Of a DNA stretch of 24,096 nucleotides, positions 8,499-17,607 are shown in pieces (within the stretch, counting starts at the first letter, position 1; the number at the start of each line of letters is the position of its first letter). The stretch spans positions 1 through 24,096 of the IMG/VR virus record IMGVR_UViG_3300034061_000766; one strand, written 5' to 3'. The position numbers were made by a program, and so were the translations under genes. The notes under the pieces were generated by a model. The model was not told the origin of the DNA, made no database searches, and saw only the letters and a list, made by a program, of their open reading frames with translations. Source of the stretch: a virus.

Positions 8499-9242
8499 AT
8501 GCCTCAATTTTCAGATGACCTCTTTCTGGGTTCCGCCGTTACCGACATGGGTATGAACCTGGGCGATCCTTCGCCTATGTCTCAAGGCGTGGGCCCTCTT
8601 GGCCGCATTTACGTTTGGGACGTAGTGCCATTGACCAAGCAAACCAACAACGTCTCCGCCGCAGCAACCTACACGGGCGGCGGTACAGCAGTCTTGGCAG
8701 CCGGTACCGGCACGACCGTAGCCACTACGGCAGCTGGCACCCGAGTGATCCAATTGGATTGCCCACGTGCTGTGAGCATCACCATTGGCGCTGGTACCAT
8801 CACTGACCGCGCCGTTACCGTTACCGGCTTCGACGTGTACGCACAGCCTATGTCTGAAGTGATCCAGACCGGCACCACTCAGTCGACCACCATCAACGGC
8901 AAGAAGGCCTTCTTCCAAGTGGCCAGCGTGACCGTGGCAAACACTGTTGGCGGTACCTTGGCTGTTGGCACCAGCGACGTATTGGGTTCGCCCGTCCGCA
9001 TCAACGACGCTGGCTACGTTGCCCGGTCTGGTTGGGCTGGCGCTTTGGCTGATGATGCAGGCACCTTTGTTGCTGCCGTGACGACCACTGCCACCACGAC
9101 TTCTGGCGACGTTCGCGGCACCTACGTGCCTTCGTCTGCACCTAACGGCACCCGCCGCTTGGTGTTCGGTATCCTGCTGCCTGCATTGGCAGTTGGTCCT
9201 AACGCGACTCGTGCCGGTGCACTCGGCGTGACTCAGGCCTAA
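8499..9242 (+). CDS. beta-rich virion protein, possible decoration or head fibre
   Basis: 247 residues, very rich in Thr, Ala, Gly and Val, predicted as repeated beta strands. Low-complexity TTVATTAAGT-like and TTTATTTSGD-like segments lie near residues 67-80 and 195-205. The N-terminal 45 residues are less repetitive and could anchor it to the capsid. It is the first gene after the capsid terminator and has an AAGGAG site, so it is probably well expressed. The next gene is separated by a UUCG hairpin. It is likely a surface protein of the head; I cannot name the family. Confidence 0.65.
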   Translation: MPQFSDDLFLGSAVTDMGMNLGDPSPMSQGVGPLGRIYVWDVVPLTKQTNNVSAAATYTGGGTAVLAAGTGTTVATTAAGTRVIQLDCPRAVSITIGAGTITDRAVTVTGFDVYAQPMSEVIQTGTTQSTTINGKKAFFQVASVTVANTVGGTLAVGTSDVLGSPVRINDAGYVARSGWAGALADDAGTFVAAVTTTATTTSGDVRGTYVPSSAPNGTRRLVFGILLPALAVGPNATRAGALGVTQA

Positions 9243-9249
9243 TTAACCA

Positions 9250-9265
9250 GGGGGCTTCGGCCCCC
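9250..9265 (+). terminator. C(UUCG)G hairpin, weak terminator or mRNA-stabilising stem
   Basis: Six perfect G-C pairs (9250-9255 with 9260-9265) are closed by a UUCG tetraloop, a very stable combination. The T tract after it is poor (GCCTTTAGG), so termination would be inefficient. It lies between two structural genes, 8 bases after one stop and about 20 before the next start. It may tune read-through or protect the upstream message from 3' exonucleases. Confidence 0.65.
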
Positions 9266-9284
9266 GCCTTTAGGAGACTGAATC

Positions 9285-10061
9285 ATGGGAGTTTATTCCT
9301 CAGTAACGCGCCAAGGTCAATTTGAGCCTTTTGGGCTTCAGGTGTCTCGTGGACAAATTGACGGGCACAGCACCGTCATCGTGTTTGGCTACAACCCAGA
9401 CGTGGACACATCTGAAGAGACCGTGTGGCCAGATGGCGGCACCATTCCTCATCCCACCGTCGCGTCCGTTTTGAAAATCAGTTCGTCTAGCACAGACGAC
9501 GCTTCTGCTGGTACAGGGGCCCGCACGGTGTACGTTGAAGGTGTTGATGGTAGCTACAACATCGTCAGCGAAACGGTAGTCTTGAACGGACAGACCGCCG
9601 TCAACACAACTAACTCGTACTTGTACGTCAACAGCTTTTATGTTGCCACTGCCGGCTCAGGTGGAGCAAATGCCGGCAACATCAATGCAGGCACCGGAAC
9701 CGTGACATCTGGCGTTCCAGCCGTCTTGTACGACATCATTGCAACAGGCTACAACAACCGCACAACAGGCCATTATTGCGTTCCAGCTGGCTACACCGGC
9801 TACATGACCGAAGGCTCAATCTCAGCGGGTCAGGCTTCCGGCTCAACTGCTGTCACTGCCTACCTAAGACAGCACGGTCCGGATGGAATTCTGCGCGTTG
9901 GGGCAATCGCCACGGTGAACAACGGTGCGGCCTCGTTTCAATTTGATCAGCCGTACAGGATCCCCGAAAAGAACTGCGTTGGAGCCACTGCAATCGGAGC
10001 TGCTGCAAACAACGCCGTGAGTTCGTATTTCAACATCATCTTGATCAAGAATCCGGACTAA
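9285..10061 (+). CDS. beta-rich virion structural protein
   Basis: 258 residues. The opening FEPFGLQVSRGQIDGHSTV and the segment GYNPDVDTSEETVWP (about residues 35-49) look like the conserved start of a family of phage structural proteins often found after the capsid gene. The middle carries SETVVLNGQTAVNTTNSYL (about 95-113). The C-terminal half, from YCVPAGYTGY (about 162-171), has the alternating pattern of a jelly-roll or beta-sandwich. No enzyme motif is present. Its AGGAG site lies just after the UUCG hairpin. I infer a virion surface or vertex protein; the exact role in related phages is not known to me. Confidence 0.65.
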   Translation: MGVYSSVTRQGQFEPFGLQVSRGQIDGHSTVIVFGYNPDVDTSEETVWPDGGTIPHPTVASVLKISSSSTDDASAGTGARTVYVEGVDGSYNIVSETVVLNGQTAVNTTNSYLYVNSFYVATAGSGGANAGNINAGTGTVTSGVPAVLYDIIATGYNNRTTGHYCVPAGYTGYMTEGSISAGQASGSTAVTAYLRQHGPDGILRVGAIATVNNGAASFQFDQPYRIPEKNCVGATAIGAAANNAVSSYFNIILIKNPD

Positions 10062-10064
10062 GTC

Positions 10065-10625
10065 ATGGCCAACATCAAGATCACGGACTTACCATCAGGC
10101 ACTACGCTTGTTGGCACCGAGCTTTTTGAGTCGGTCCAATCGGCTACTTCGGTCAAGCTCAGTTCAGACCTGATCAAGGCCTTTGCCAATTCAGCCCCCA
10201 CGCTGCTGGTCGAGACTTCCAACACCAACACACCGGCTACTGCTGCGACTCTTTCGCATCAGACTTCTGGAACTCCAACTGCTGGAATTGGAACTCGCCT
10301 TGACTTTGTCTGCGAGACGGCTGCTAGCAACACGGAGATTGGTGCAAGGATTCAAGCCATCACCACCAACGTCGGTTCAGGCACTGAGGCCTTTGACCTC
10401 CAAGTCTTGCTGATGGCTGGAGGAGCAGCTGCAGCTTTGGTTGGAAAGTTCACAAGTGCTGGCAATTTTGGCATCACTGGCAACACCGTCAACGTTCCCA
10501 CAACCAGGACTCCTGCTTCGGCAACGGCTGCCGGCACTGCTGGAGACATTTGCTGGGACTCGAGCTACATCTATGTCTGCGTGGCGACCGATACGTGGAA
10601 GCGTACGGCGATCTCGACATGGTAA
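10065..10625 (+). CDS. short fibre-like or head-associated protein
   Basis: 186 residues. The N-terminus MANIKITDLPSGTTLVGTEL resembles the start of many phage fibre subunits. The central part is Thr/Ala/Gly-rich with predicted strands. The C-terminus, about residues 152-186, reads as an AAGTAGDICWDSSYIYVCVA segment followed by WKR and STW, a short beta motif recurring at the ends of phage fibres and spikes. It starts 3 bases after the previous stop and overlaps the next gene by seven bases. A trimeric short fibre or tip protein is plausible. There is no S74 chaperone here, so any folding help would have to come from elsewhere. Confidence 0.6.
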   Translation: MANIKITDLPSGTTLVGTELFESVQSATSVKLSSDLIKAFANSAPTLLVETSNTNTPATAATLSHQTSGTPTAGIGTRLDFVCETAASNTEIGARIQAITTNVGSGTEAFDLQVLLMAGGAAAALVGKFTSAGNFGITGNTVNVPTTRTPASATAAGTAGDICWDSSYIYVCVATDTWKRTAISTW

Positions 10626-10930
10626 GCGATCACAAGTTCGGCAAGACTGGCCAGACCGTATTCGTGGCCAAGGGTGGAGCTGTTTGGGCTCGCAAAGAGG
10701 GGCAAAACCCCAAAGGCGGCTTGAATCAAAAGGGCCGTGACGCCTACAACCGACAGACAGGAGGCGACCTAAAGCCTCCTGTCTCTGCCAAGCAGGCAGC
10801 AAAGAGCCCCAAAGCGGCCGGCCGACGCGACAGTTTCTGCGCGCGGATGTCTGGCATGCCGGGTCCGATGAAAGACGACAAGGGCAAACCGACCAGGAAA
10901 GCCCTTGCTCTCAACAAATGGGACTGCTGA
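10619..10930 (+). CDS. small basic KGG/Cys protein (possibly DUF6321-like)
   Basis: 103 residues from the ATG at 10619, which overlaps the end of the preceding gene; a TTG at 10550 would add a dubious leader. The protein is Lys/Arg/Gly-rich with KGG at 18-20 and 32-34. Its second half carries GRRDSFCARMSGM at 68-80 and ends KALALNKWDC. The FCARMSGM ... KW-x-C pattern, with Cys 74 and Cys 103, recalls a family of small phage proteins that I associate with DUF6321, whose function is not established; this name should be checked. The two cysteines could bind a metal or form a disulfide. It is the first of three consecutive small basic genes. Confidence 0.7.
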   Translation: MVSDHKFGKTGQTVFVAKGGAVWARKEGQNPKGGLNQKGRDAYNRQTGGDLKPPVSAKQAAKSPKAAGRRDSFCARMSGMPGPMKDDKGKPTRKALALNKWDC

Positions 10931-10931
10931 C

Positions 10932-11129
10932 ATGATGGGAAGCAAAATGGCCTTCAAAGCTGGGGGCAAAGTAAAAGCACCTTGGGACAAGCCACGGCCC
11001 GCTGACCTTCCGAAGCCCAAAAAGCTGTCGTCGTCAGCCAAGTCAAGCGCCAAAGCGGCCGCAAAAGCTGCAGGCCGGCCTTATCCCAACCTCGTAGACA
11101 ACATGCGGGCAGCCGCAAAAAGGAAATAA
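10932..11129 (+). CDS. small Lys/Ala-rich basic protein
   Basis: 65 residues from ATG 10932, one base after the previous stop; ATG 10935 is an equal alternative and a TTG at 10905 lies inside the upstream gene. It has KAGGKVKAPW at 9-18, then a Ser/Ala/Lys stretch (about 33-48) like the tails of histone-like proteins, and ends AAAKRK. It is strongly positive with almost no acidic residues, so nucleic-acid binding or a packaged DNA-compacting role is possible. No family is recognised, and no good ribosome site is visible, suggesting coupled translation. Confidence 0.6.
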   Translation: MMGSKMAFKAGGKVKAPWDKPRPADLPKPKKLSSSAKSSAKAAAKAAGRPYPNLVDNMRAAAKRK

Positions 11130-11130
11130 C

Positions 11131-11517
11131 ATGGGAAAAAACCTGAAATACGGCGAATTTGACTTTGGCCAGCCAAAAACAGCCATGAAAAAGGGCGGAA
11201 TGTGCAAGACCGACACCGGTTATGCTAAAGGCGGGCCAAAAATGCCTGCAAAACGCGAACCGGAGGCCATGGTCCGCAAGGAAGTGGCTCTTTTGCGCAA
11301 GGCCGGGGCCCCAAAGGCCGTGATTCGCCATGAAATGACTGAAATGGCGGAGCCAAAAGCCCTTAAAAAGGGCGGACCTGCCAAAATCGAAGCAAAACTT
11401 GAGAAACACGCCAACATGCCAGCCAGCAAGGCTCACGGTCCAGGGGCCGGAAACAAGCTGGCCAAGGGCGGTGTGCCCACGTTCTCAAAAACACCCAAAT
11501 TTGGCAAGACGAAGTAA
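11131..11517 (+). CDS. Lys/Gly-rich protein with four KGG motifs
   Basis: 128 residues. KGG occurs at residues 21-23, 33-35, 80-82 and 112-114, preceded by K or A. Between the second and third lies a predicted helical block (about 41-75, REPEAMVRKEVALLRKAGAP) that looks like a small folded domain. The ends are disordered-looking and basic. It starts one base after the preceding stop. I do not recognise a characterised family. Together with its two upstream neighbours it forms a block of small basic proteins between the head and tail genes. Confidence 0.65.
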   Translation: MGKNLKYGEFDFGQPKTAMKKGGMCKTDTGYAKGGPKMPAKREPEAMVRKEVALLRKAGAPKAVIRHEMTEMAEPKALKKGGPAKIEAKLEKHANMPASKAHGPGAGNKLAKGGVPTFSKTPKFGKTK

Positions 11518-11586
11518 AATTCAACCCAACACCCCCGGGTTTGCCCTTGACGGCACGCCGCAACTTAACAAATAGGAGCAAATCCG

Positions 11587-12579
11587 GTGGCAGTTTCAGG
11601 CACAGTCAGCACGACGGTTTTTAACACGCGCAAGGTCATTGACCACGCGTACCGTCGTTGCCGCATTCCTCCTGAAGGCATCTCGTCTGAGCAGATCGCA
11701 TTTGCTCTGGATTTGCTCTACCTCATCCTGAGTGCATTGGCCAATCGCGGCTTGCAGCTTTGGTGCATTGAGCGATACTTGATGCCTCTCTATCAAGCTC
11801 AGGGCTTGATGACTCTCCCAGATGGAGTTGTTGACATTCTCAACACCAACTTGCGCACAGTTGGTGTCATGAACCAAAACACCAACAACACTGTCACCTC
11901 AACAACCTACCAGACAATCTTCCCAGCTGACACTCAAGTCACTACGGTTGGCATTGAATGGTCAGGTGCTTCAACAGCCTATGCGTTAGAAACATCCTCG
12001 GATGGTGTCGTATGGGTCACCGTTGCAACCGAGGACAACCCAAATGCAGTAGCGAATGACGTTACATGGGTTGACATCCAAGGGTCCCTAGCGACCACCT
12101 ATTTCAGGGTACGAGCAATCACCGGCACGCTTAACCAAACTCAAGTGCTGTTGGCCAACATGCCCAACGAGATACCCATGGCTCGCTTGAACCGCGACGA
12201 CTACGTCAACCTGCCGAACAAGACGTTCGAAGGCCGGCCGCTGCAGTTCTGGTGCGATCGCCAACTCAACAACCCCGTGTTGTACTTGTGGCCCGTGCCA
12301 TCAGCCCAATTCATCACGGCTCAAGTCGTTGTCTGGGTCAAGCGATACATCATGGACGTTGGCACCATGACCCAAGAGATTGAAGTGCCGCAGCGCTGGT
12401 ATGACGCCATCGTGTACCTGTTGGCAGCGCGATTGGCTGAAGAGACCCCGACAGTGGATCCGCAGATGATTGCCATCTTGGATCAGAAGGCTCAACGTGC
12501 TCTGCTTGAAGTCGAGGGCGAAGAGCGCGACGATTCTCCGATCTACATGACTCCTAACATCGCGGTGTACACACGATGA
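11587..12579 (+). CDS. P22 gp4-like adaptor (head-tail connector) with inserted beta domain
   Basis: 330 residues from a GTG start at 11587, with AGGAG at 11574-11578. Residues about 14-65 are helical (VIDHAYRRCRIPPEGIS...EQIAFALDLLYLILSALANRG) like the N-terminus of P22 gp4-type adaptors that bind under the portal. Residues about 102-195 form a beta-rich insertion with IEWSGASTAYALETSSDG, resembling a discoidin/F5-8C or Ig-like module. The helical fold resumes after MARLNRDDYVNLP. The last 70 residues are helical with WYDAIVYLLAARLAEE. P22 gp4 also has cell-wall hydrolase activity; I see no evidence for that here. The 69-base gap before it (11518-11586) has no clear promoter. Confidence 0.75.
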   Translation: MAVSGTVSTTVFNTRKVIDHAYRRCRIPPEGISSEQIAFALDLLYLILSALANRGLQLWCIERYLMPLYQAQGLMTLPDGVVDILNTNLRTVGVMNQNTNNTVTSTTYQTIFPADTQVTTVGIEWSGASTAYALETSSDGVVWVTVATEDNPNAVANDVTWVDIQGSLATTYFRVRAITGTLNQTQVLLANMPNEIPMARLNRDDYVNLPNKTFEGRPLQFWCDRQLNNPVLYLWPVPSAQFITAQVVVWVKRYIMDVGTMTQEIEVPQRWYDAIVYLLAARLAEETPTVDPQMIAILDQKAQRALLEVEGEERDDSPIYMTPNIAVYTR

Positions 12580-12875
12580 GCATCTGGCTTGACACCCGAG
12601 GACGCAGTACGCTGGGCATTGGCCTCTGCGCTCGTTGCAGCCGCAAGATGAGCTTGGATGAACTGTTTTCAGATCCCAACTCTCCTGGGCTAAGGGTGTG
12701 CCGCGAAGACCTGGACGAGCTCGATCCTTATCGCTTGCCACCTCGTCAGCCCGATCAAATTACTTTGCCTTTCGTGAGGCCAGATTCGCCACTCAACACA
12801 GACCCAGCTGGACTGGTCACTGAGGACGATAACAGCTTCTTGATTGGCTCAAACGACGAGTACCTGATACCATGA
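12576..12875 (+). CDS. small Cys-containing protein, zinc-ribbon-like
   Basis: 99 residues overlapping its upstream neighbour by ATGA (12576-12579) and its downstream neighbour in the same way (12872-12875). Cys 18, Cys 21 and Cys 42 form CARC ... VC, the look of a zinc ribbon, but the fourth Cys is missing; Asp 45 or Glu 44 occupies the likely place. Then comes [20 protein letters not shown] (50-69), and the C-terminus is acidic. Similar small proteins occur between connector and fibre genes in other phages without a known role. It may be an assembly chaperone or a minor tail component. Confidence 0.65.
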   Translation: MSIWLDTRGRSTLGIGLCARCSRKMSLDELFSDPNSPGLRVCREDLDELDPYRLPPRQPDQITLPFVRPDSPLNTDPAGLVTEDDNSFLIGSNDEYLIP

Positions 12876-15169
12876 CCGTACCATCAAACCTCGTACCAAC
12901 GTCGATCACCCAGCTGCCCGTCGCGCCAAACCCGACGTCGTCAGCTACGATGGTCTGCGTGATTGGCGGCATCACTTACCAGGTGCCATTCATCGCCCTG
13001 CAATCCACTGTCTCTGTCCCGGCATCACGCCGGATTGACACAGGCGGTGGCCTCCAGGGCGGTGGCGACCTGTCTGCTGATCGCACCTTGAGCATTGCAA
13101 CTGGCGGCGTGACTAGCGACAAGCTGGCCGATAGCGGCGTCGCGGCCAATACGTATGGCTCTGGGACCATGATTCCAGTTCTCACAGTAGATGCCAAGGG
13201 CCTGGTCACGAGCGCGACAGAGACAGCCCTAGTCATTTCTGGGTATGTTCCTGACACCCGCCAAATCATTGCTGGCAGCGGTTTGACTGGCGGTGGCAAC
13301 CTTCAGGCCAACCGGACGCTTTCCGTTGACTTTTCAACCAATGCCCCTTTAGCCTTAGGCACTGCTGCAGCCGGATCGGCCAACAACCCAGCACGAAACG
13401 ACCACGTCCACCCCGCCCTCAACTTTGCAAACCTGACCGAATACACTGGCCTGCTGCCATTGACACGCGGCGGAACCGGCATGCAGATCACAAACCTGAC
13501 ATCCGGAGCAGTCTGGTACTCCAACGGAAGCAACGGCTTCTTACAGACGGTTCAGGGGGCAAGCGGCCAGGTTCTGGTTTCAAACGGCGCTTCTGCCCCA
13601 AGCTGGGGATCAGCCCTGATCGTCTCCAACCAGCCGGCCAACTTCGTGTATGCTGGCCCAACATCCGGATCGGCTGCGCCCACCTCTTTTCGTTTGCTCG
13701 TCAATGACGACATCCCAAACATCCTGACTGGCAAGACGCTGAATGGTTCCCTGAACAGCTTCAGCAACATTCCAAATGCTGCTCTGGTCAATTCATCCGT
13801 GACTTACAACGGTGTCAACGTGGCTTTGGGCGGATCCGGTACCATCACGGCAACAGCAACAAATGCCTTGACCATTGGGACTGGCCTGTCTGGCACCAGC
13901 TACAACGGCTCAACGGCCGTGACGATCGCGATTGACAACACTGTTGCAACCCTGACGGGCAACCAGACGCTCACAACCAAGACAATGAGCGGGTCAAACA
14001 ACACGTTCACCAACATTGGCAACTCGTCTTTGGTGAACAGCCAGATCACGCTTGGCACGACCAACATTGCCTTGGGTGGTACGTCACTCGCGCCTGTCGG
14101 TTTGACAAGCGTCACGGTGACCCAAGACCCAACGACGAACTTCCAGTTGGCAACCAAGCAGTACGTCGACACGCTTGTTTCTTCTGGTGTTCACTTCCAT
14201 GAGCCTGTCCGGGTTGAGTCCCCAATCAACCTGAATGCAACGTACAACAACGGAGCTGCTGGTGTTGGAGCCACCTTGACTAACGCAGGGACCCAAGCGG
14301 CTCTGGTCGTTGATGGTGTTGCCGTGGCTGTAAATGACCGCGTCTTGGTTTACCAGCAGACTGATCAAACGCAGAACGGCGTGTACGTCGTGACAAGCAT
14401 CGGTTCGGGATCAACCAATTGGGTTTTGACGCGTTCTGCAGACGCAGACACCTACGGGCTGGTTGGGCCAGACACACTTGGCGAAGGCTCAACATTTTTT
14501 GTTCAGCAAGGCGCAACAGGGGCCGGTGAAACCTACACCTGCAACACGGCCGGCGTCATCGTGTTTGGCACGACCAACATCACGTTTGCCCAGATTTCAG
14601 CTGCTCAGATTTACTCTGCAGGCACTGGCCTAACGCTGACCGGCACGCAATTCAGCATTTCCAATACGGCGGTTGTTGCCGGGGCTTATGGATCGGCCAC
14701 CCAGGTCGGCACGTTTACCGTCAACGCTCAAGGCCAGCTGACGGCTGCTGCCAACACTACGGTCACTCCAGCCCTTGGATCAATCACAGGCTTGGGTACA
14801 GGAGTTGCTACATTCCTTGCAACCCCGTCGTCTGCAAACCTTGCTGCCGCCGTTACAGATGAAACAGGCTCCGGGGCATTGGTGTTTGCCACCTCGCCAA
14901 CGCTGGTCACTCCAGCCCTTGGAACTCCGGCTTCAGGCGTACTGACCAATGCAACTGGCCTGCCGTTGACGACGGGCGTGACGGGAACGCTTCCAATTGC
15001 AAACGGCGGTACAAACGCCACGACAACCCCAACAGCTGGAGCCGTGTCTTACGGGACAGGCACCGCTTATTCCTTCAGCCTTGCCGGTACAACCGGTGAT
15101 TTTTTAATCTCAGGGGGTACTGGTGCCCCTACATGGACTAGTACAATTTCCGGAGGAACTTACGCATGA
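12872..15169 (+). CDS. long tail fibre protein (first of an adjacent pair)
   Basis: 765 residues, Gly/Thr/Ser/Asn/Ala-rich, no Cys-rich or enzyme motif. Internal repeats are clear: [18 protein letters not shown] (58-75) against [18 protein letters not shown] (135-152); a [28 protein letters not shown] block pair (about 296-309 and 378-391); and [18 protein letters not shown]-type blocks near 91 and 602. A more compact beta module covers about 440-578 ([10 protein letters not shown] ... FAQIS), and the familiar fibre module [21 protein letters not shown] lies at 673-693. It ends DFLISGG ... ISGGTYA. No S74 chaperone domain is present. The next fibre gene overlaps its stop by ATGA, so the two are made together. 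Confidence 0.85.
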   Translation: MTVPSNLVPTSITQLPVAPNPTSSATMVCVIGGITYQVPFIALQSTVSVPASRRIDTGGGLQGGGDLSADRTLSIATGGVTSDKLADSGVAANTYGSGTMIPVLTVDAKGLVTSATETALVISGYVPDTRQIIAGSGLTGGGNLQANRTLSVDFSTNAPLALGTAAAGSANNPARNDHVHPALNFANLTEYTGLLPLTRGGTGMQITNLTSGAVWYSNGSNGFLQTVQGASGQVLVSNGASAPSWGSALIVSNQPANFVYAGPTSGSAAPTSFRLLVNDDIPNILTGKTLNGSLNSFSNIPNAALVNSSVTYNGVNVALGGSGTITATATNALTIGTGLSGTSYNGSTAVTIAIDNTVATLTGNQTLTTKTMSGSNNTFTNIGNSSLVNSQITLGTTNIALGGTSLAPVGLTSVTVTQDPTTNFQLATKQYVDTLVSSGVHFHEPVRVESPINLNATYNNGAAGVGATLTNAGTQAALVVDGVAVAVNDRVLVYQQTDQTQNGVYVVTSIGSGSTNWVLTRSADADTYGLVGPDTLGEGSTFFVQQGATGAGETYTCNTAGVIVFGTTNITFAQISAAQIYSAGTGLTLTGTQFSISNTAVVAGAYGSATQVGTFTVNAQGQLTAAANTTVTPALGSITGLGTGVATFLATPSSANLAAAVTDETGSGALVFATSPTLVTPALGTPASGVLTNATGLPLTTGVTGTLPIANGGTNATTTPTAGAVSYGTGTAYSFSLAGTTGDFLISGGTGAPTWTSTISGGTYA

Positions 15170-17280
15170 CCACGATCCTGATCAAGAAAAAGGACACTGC
15201 AGGGGTCCCTGCCCCCGGTGACCTGACCAACGCGGCTGGCGGCACTGAAATTGCCGTCAACACCGCGACCAAGCGCATATACACCAAGGACAGCGGCGGA
15301 ACAGTTGTTGAACTTGGCACGAATCCAAGTGCTATCACTGGCAACTTGCTATTCAATCCAGATAATTCGCTGGACATTGGAGCTTCAGGAACAAGCCGTC
15401 CCCGCAGCCTGTTCCTTGGCACCAACATCACCGTTGGCTCCTTGACTTCCACTCGCGTGCCATACGCCTCGACAGGTGGCTTGCTGGTTGACTCAGCCAA
15501 CATGACCTTCAACGGCACACGCCTGACGGTTGCTGACCTTGCTGACTCTGGCCTGACCTCTGGTCGCGTGGTGTACTCCACCACAGGTGGTGCGCTGACT
15601 GACTCCGCAAACCTGACGTTTGATGGCACCACACTGACCGCCAACGCCCTGACCACCACATCCACGGTCACAATCAACGGCGGCACAGCCAACGGTGTGG
15701 CCTATTTGAACGGCAGTAAAGTCTTGACCACTGGGTCTGCGCTGACGTTTAACGGAACAAATCTTGGTATTGGGACGAGTTCTCCAACAGCCCCGCTGCA
15801 AGTTCAAGCCTCCTCAGGTTCGCCTTGGTTTCTTTCAAAAAATGGCACGGACGAACTTTATGTTGGCGTAAACACCAGCTTTAACGTCCCTTCGCTTGAA
15901 AGCAATACCGCCATTAGGTTTGCTGTTGGTGCTGGTTTTAGCGAACAAATGCGCCTGACCAGCACAGGTCTGGGGATTGGGACGACCAACATCCTGTCCA
16001 AGCTTACGATCTCCGGCGACATCCAGCAGGACAACGCAAACTACCTCAAAGGCAAGTTGGCAGCCGGAACTGCGACGCGCTTATTTGGTTTAAATGCCAG
16101 CAACACGCTATACATCGGTAGCATTGATGCAGACCACACTGGCGGCACGTTGTTTGTCAAAAACGGCGCAGTGCAGATGAACCTCGACTCCTCCGGCAAC
16201 CTTGGCTTGGGGGTTACGCCAAGTGCTTGGGGGAGTGCTTGGAAAGCGCTTGATGAGAGCGCAGTTGGTTCATTGGCTGCGTCACCTTCAGGCTCTGGCG
16301 ATTTAAGTTTGACCTTCAACGCCTATAACGACAACACCAACTGGCGTTACAAGTACACAGGCGACCCCGCAACGCGATACCGTCAAACGGGCGGGGTGCA
16401 CGCTTGGTTCAACGCCCCCTCCGGCACAGCAGGTAACACCATCACCTTCACTCAGGCGATGACGCTGAATTCGATCGGGCGACTTGGGGTTGGTACAACA
16501 TCACCTGCTCGCACACTTGTTATCTCAAATGGCGGCGCAGAAGGTCTGGAGATTGGCCCCGGTAACTCATCGGGCGATGCAGCCGGGGCGGTAAGTTCAA
16601 TTTACTACAACAGATCAACGGCCTCGTATGTAGAAAATTTCCAAGATGCCTCGGCGCACGTATGGAGAATAAGCGGCCCAGAACGCGCCCGTATCAACGC
16701 CAGCGGGCAATTTCTTGTTGGACTTACAAGCAGCCTTGGAACGGCCGGGACGGGTCAATTTGTTCAGGCCGGCTCTGGTGGAGCGGGCTCGGCAATCTCG
16801 GCTGATGCCACCAGTGCAACTTTTGCATACTCTGTAGCTTGGTTTGCCGCAAACCGCGGTGCAGATTCAGCTTTTAATTTCATCAACTGCACATCCGATC
16901 AGTACCTTACGCCTCAATTTAGAGTTCAGGGTAACGGAACAATCCTTGCCACAAACACGACCGTTCAGTCCATATCTGATGCTCGAACTAAAGAAAACAT
17001 TCGCGATGCCACAGACGGTCTGGAAGTTATTCTTGGGTTGCAACCGCGCAGGTTTGACTTTAAGCAGGGTTTTGGAAACGGTCGAAAAAATGTTCTTGGA
17101 TTTGTCGCGCAGGAAATAGAAACCGTGTTTCCTGACGCTGTATCCGAAGCTCATCTAGACCCGGACAAAAAAGACATTGCTTATAAAACGGTCGGCCCCG
17201 GAGAGCTTATTCCTGTGCTGGTCAAAGCCATCCAAGAACTCAAAGCAGAGTTTGACGCGTACAAATCAATCCGCCCTTAA
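15166..17280 (+). CDS. tail fibre/spike with C-terminal S74 intramolecular chaperone
   Basis: 704 residues. Residues 1-60 carry an N-terminal attachment-type segment ([15 protein letters not shown] ... [18 protein letters not shown]). Three imperfect beta repeats follow at about 97-121, 134-158 and 175-200 (xSANxTFxGTxLT pattern), then longer beta modules with LGIGTTxP-like turns. The last 101 residues are a Peptidase_S74 domain: SDARTKENI starts at Ser 604 (codon 16975-16977), with Lys 609 five residues on, the spacing of the known Ser-Lys dyad. Cleavage would fall between Ser 604 and Asp 605 after trimerisation and release the chaperone. The domain ends in a helix ([14 protein letters not shown]). 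It is probably a receptor-binding fibre. Confidence 0.9.
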   Translation: MTTILIKKKDTAGVPAPGDLTNAAGGTEIAVNTATKRIYTKDSGGTVVELGTNPSAITGNLLFNPDNSLDIGASGTSRPRSLFLGTNITVGSLTSTRVPYASTGGLLVDSANMTFNGTRLTVADLADSGLTSGRVVYSTTGGALTDSANLTFDGTTLTANALTTTSTVTINGGTANGVAYLNGSKVLTTGSALTFNGTNLGIGTSSPTAPLQVQASSGSPWFLSKNGTDELYVGVNTSFNVPSLESNTAIRFAVGAGFSEQMRLTSTGLGIGTTNILSKLTISGDIQQDNANYLKGKLAAGTATRLFGLNASNTLYIGSIDADHTGGTLFVKNGAVQMNLDSSGNLGLGVTPSAWGSAWKALDESAVGSLAASPSGSGDLSLTFNAYNDNTNWRYKYTGDPATRYRQTGGVHAWFNAPSGTAGNTITFTQAMTLNSIGRLGVGTTSPARTLVISNGGAEGLEIGPGNSSGDAAGAVSSIYYNRSTASYVENFQDASAHVWRISGPERARINASGQFLVGLTSSLGTAGTGQFVQAGSGGAGSAISADATSATFAYSVAWFAANRGADSAFNFINCTSDQYLTPQFRVQGNGTILATNTTVQSISDARTKENIRDATDGLEVILGLQPRRFDFKQGFGNGRKNVLGFVAQEIETVFPDAVSEAHLDPDKKDIAYKTVGPGELIPVLVKAIQELKAEFDAYKSIRP

Positions 17281-17289
17281 GGAAAAACC

Positions 17290-17595
17290 ATGACCACCTA
17301 CCTCTGGACAATCTCTCAAATGGATCGCTTGACTGCTGATGGCTTTGTCGTCACAGTGCATTACAACGTGTCTGCCACTGACGGCACATACAGCGCCAAC
17401 ACCTACGGAACCGTGGGCTACACCGAGCAGCCGGGCGAAGCCTTCACCCCCTATGATCAATTGACCGAAGCTCAGGTTGTTGGCTGGGTGCAGACAAGCC
17501 TTGGCAAAGACACCGTTGAAGCCAGTTTGCAAGGCCAGATCAATGCGCAGATCAACCCTGTGCAAGAGTCCGGCGTGCCTTGGGCCACGGCATAA
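17290..17595 (+). CDS. conserved-looking phage protein of unknown function
   Basis: 101 residues. The N-terminal two-thirds is a small beta domain (YLWTISQMDRLTADG, then VVTVHYNVSATDGTYSANTYG), and the C-terminal third is helical (LTEAQVVGWVQTSLGKDTVE ... LQGQINAQINP). It ends in ESGVPW. This beta-then-helix arrangement and the PW ending recur in small proteins next to phage fibre genes. It starts 9 bases after the S74 fibre, behind AAGGAAAA. A fibre assembly or minor tail role would fit the position, but nothing in the sequence proves it. Confidence 0.65.
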   Translation: MTTYLWTISQMDRLTADGFVVTVHYNVSATDGTYSANTYGTVGYTEQPGEAFTPYDQLTEAQVVGWVQTSLGKDTVEASLQGQINAQINPVQESGVPWATA

Positions 17596-17607
17596 TTTTT
17601 AGGGGAA

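Noticed and set aside
10550-10618. Upstream TTG-started extension of the KGG/Cys protein
   Set aside because: It would overlap the previous gene by 76 bases with an unlike composition; the ATG at 10619 gives a compact, normal overlap.
11547-11575. TTGACG before the adaptor gene as a -35 box
   Set aside because: No acceptable -10 box is present at 15-19 bases downstream; the nearest candidates match TATAAT at only two positions.
12872-17280. Gly/Thr-rich repeats as a possible DNA repeat array or CRISPR
   Set aside because: The repeats are imperfect protein-level fibre modules; there are no evenly spaced identical DNA repeats with spacers.
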